From contig CAICTM010000158.1 in assembly GCA_903772945.1 (NCBI GenBank), positions 40,167-104,166 on the forward strand: a stretch of DNA of 64,000 bases, in the 5' to 3' direction. Origin of the DNA: Seminavis robusta (lineage: Eukaryota; Bacillariophyta; Bacillariophyceae; Naviculales; Naviculaceae). This document shows positions 63,680 to 64,000 of the stretch, one piece after another. Positions within the stretch are counted from its first letter, which is position 1, and each line of letters begins with the position of its first letter. A program made the translations under genes and the position numbers. The notes beneath the pieces are model-generated. The model was given only the letters and a program-made list of their open reading frames with translations, was not told the DNA's origin and made no database searches.

Positions 63680-64000
63680 TTAGTCCTCGTAGAGTTCTTC
63701 GTGGTGAAGAATCTCGTTGAAGTGTTGGGGCGCTTGTGCCGGGAGGAGGTGGCGATCGTAGGTGCCTCCCGGGAAGTTGTACGCCCCATGGTCCAACATC
63801 TGTTGGGAGTAGTGGTGGGTGGCAGCAGCGGCTTGGATGCACAGGTAGCGGAGCATGGCATCGGACTTCCAGCGGCCGAGAAGGCGGATGGCATCCGAGT
63901 CAACATGTGCGCAGAGAAGGGCTGTGGCGCTACCAGGACGGAGGGAGCGGGCAGAGACCTTGTCAGGGTTGATGCCGGTGTCGTGGGAGATGAGGGCCGC
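63680..64000 (-). CDS. Tyrosine recombinase, C-terminal part (cut by window edge)
   Basis: Open on the minus strand from the window edge to a stop at 63682-63680, 106 residues in view. It shows the box II pattern SARSLRPGSATALL (Arg-x-x-Arg), then HVDSDAIRLLGRWKSDAMLRYL, where GRW supplies the His/Trp position and Tyr in RYL is the likely nucleophile. This pattern is typical of YR domains in DIRS-like retroelements and Cryptons of stramenopiles. It is unlike the YRs of elements A and B, so it represents a separate family. The frame has no Met in view because the gene starts beyond the window. Confidence 0.75.
   Translation of the reverse strand, partial: AALISHDTGINPDKVSARSLRPGSATALLCAHVDSDAIRLLGRWKSDAMLRYLCIQAAAATHHYSQQMLDHGAYNFPGGTYDRHLLPAQAPQHFNEILHHEELYED

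Larger units (their letters stand above)
62680..64000 (-). mobile_element. DIRS/Ngaro-like YR element, 3' end (continues past window)
   Basis: Reading leftward: the YR domain ends at 63680, followed by repeat copy 63578-63370, a 476-bp spacer, and a second copy at 62893-62680 where similarity stops abruptly. An ORF-B1-A2-B2 order is the split-direct-repeat layout of Ngaro/PAT-like elements. The A1 end would be outside the window. The spacer holds a perfect 10-bp hairpin (GTTTCCACGC/GCGTGGAAAC, 63305-63330). Reverse transcriptase is not in view, so a Crypton cannot be excluded. Confidence 0.55.

Overview
The window reads as nuclear DNA of a stramenopile alga, most likely a pennate diatom (inference; no marker gene is present). 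The signs are short GT-AG introns of about 85-240 bp, intron-poor genes, secretory-pathway and polyamine genes, TPR and prolyl-4-hydroxylase-like genes, one nuclear tRNA-Gln, and many repeats and tyrosine-recombinase (YR) elements.

Layout. 0-0.66 kb: 5' part of a membrane-anchored solute-binding receptor gene, with a full paralogue at 13.2-15.8 kb. 1.73-9.18 kb: element A, a 7.4 kb unit with a Crypton-type YR, a CRESS-DNA-virus-type Rep (HUH endonuclease plus SF3 helicase), five or six small proteins, iteron-like repeats and a 16-bp hairpin whose loop ends in CATTGTTAC, close to the CRESS origin nonamer. The 3' arm of this hairpin recurs at the left end beside the YR gene. 9.6-12.1 kb: gene debris (peptidase split by a MITE, retropepsin fragment, CAG/CAA array). 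17.9-34.8 kb: conventional genes (SET/spermine-synthase fusion, prolyl-4-hydroxylase-like, patatin, OCH1-like glycosyltransferase, UPF0598, large type II membrane protein). 35-42.5 kb: repeats, two short inverted-repeat elements with internal motif arrays, a frameshifted GT-B glycosyltransferase, tandem MYND-type genes and the tRNA. 42.8-47.9 kb: small diatom-like genes, a multipass membrane protein and an acidic disordered protein. 48.3-55.4 kb: element B, a diverged and rearranged relative of A. 58.9-64 kb: TPR protein, RAMP4/SERP, and an SLC33A1-like transporter broken at the terminal repeat of a DIRS/Ngaro-like YR element that runs off the right edge.

Main result. A and B share three small-protein families, tandem repeats with the core TTCCGAGTATCC, the regulatory word CCACGTTAAC, a Crypton-like YR, and an origin-like hairpin with a conserved 3' flank. 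Together they suggest a diatom mobile-element family joining rolling-circle replication (Rep plus ori) with tyrosine-recombinase mobility. Both YR genes and the Rep of A carry frameshifts, so these copies look like decaying integrants, while most small genes are open. Exon joins were chosen by eye from splice consensus and reading frame; no database search was run.
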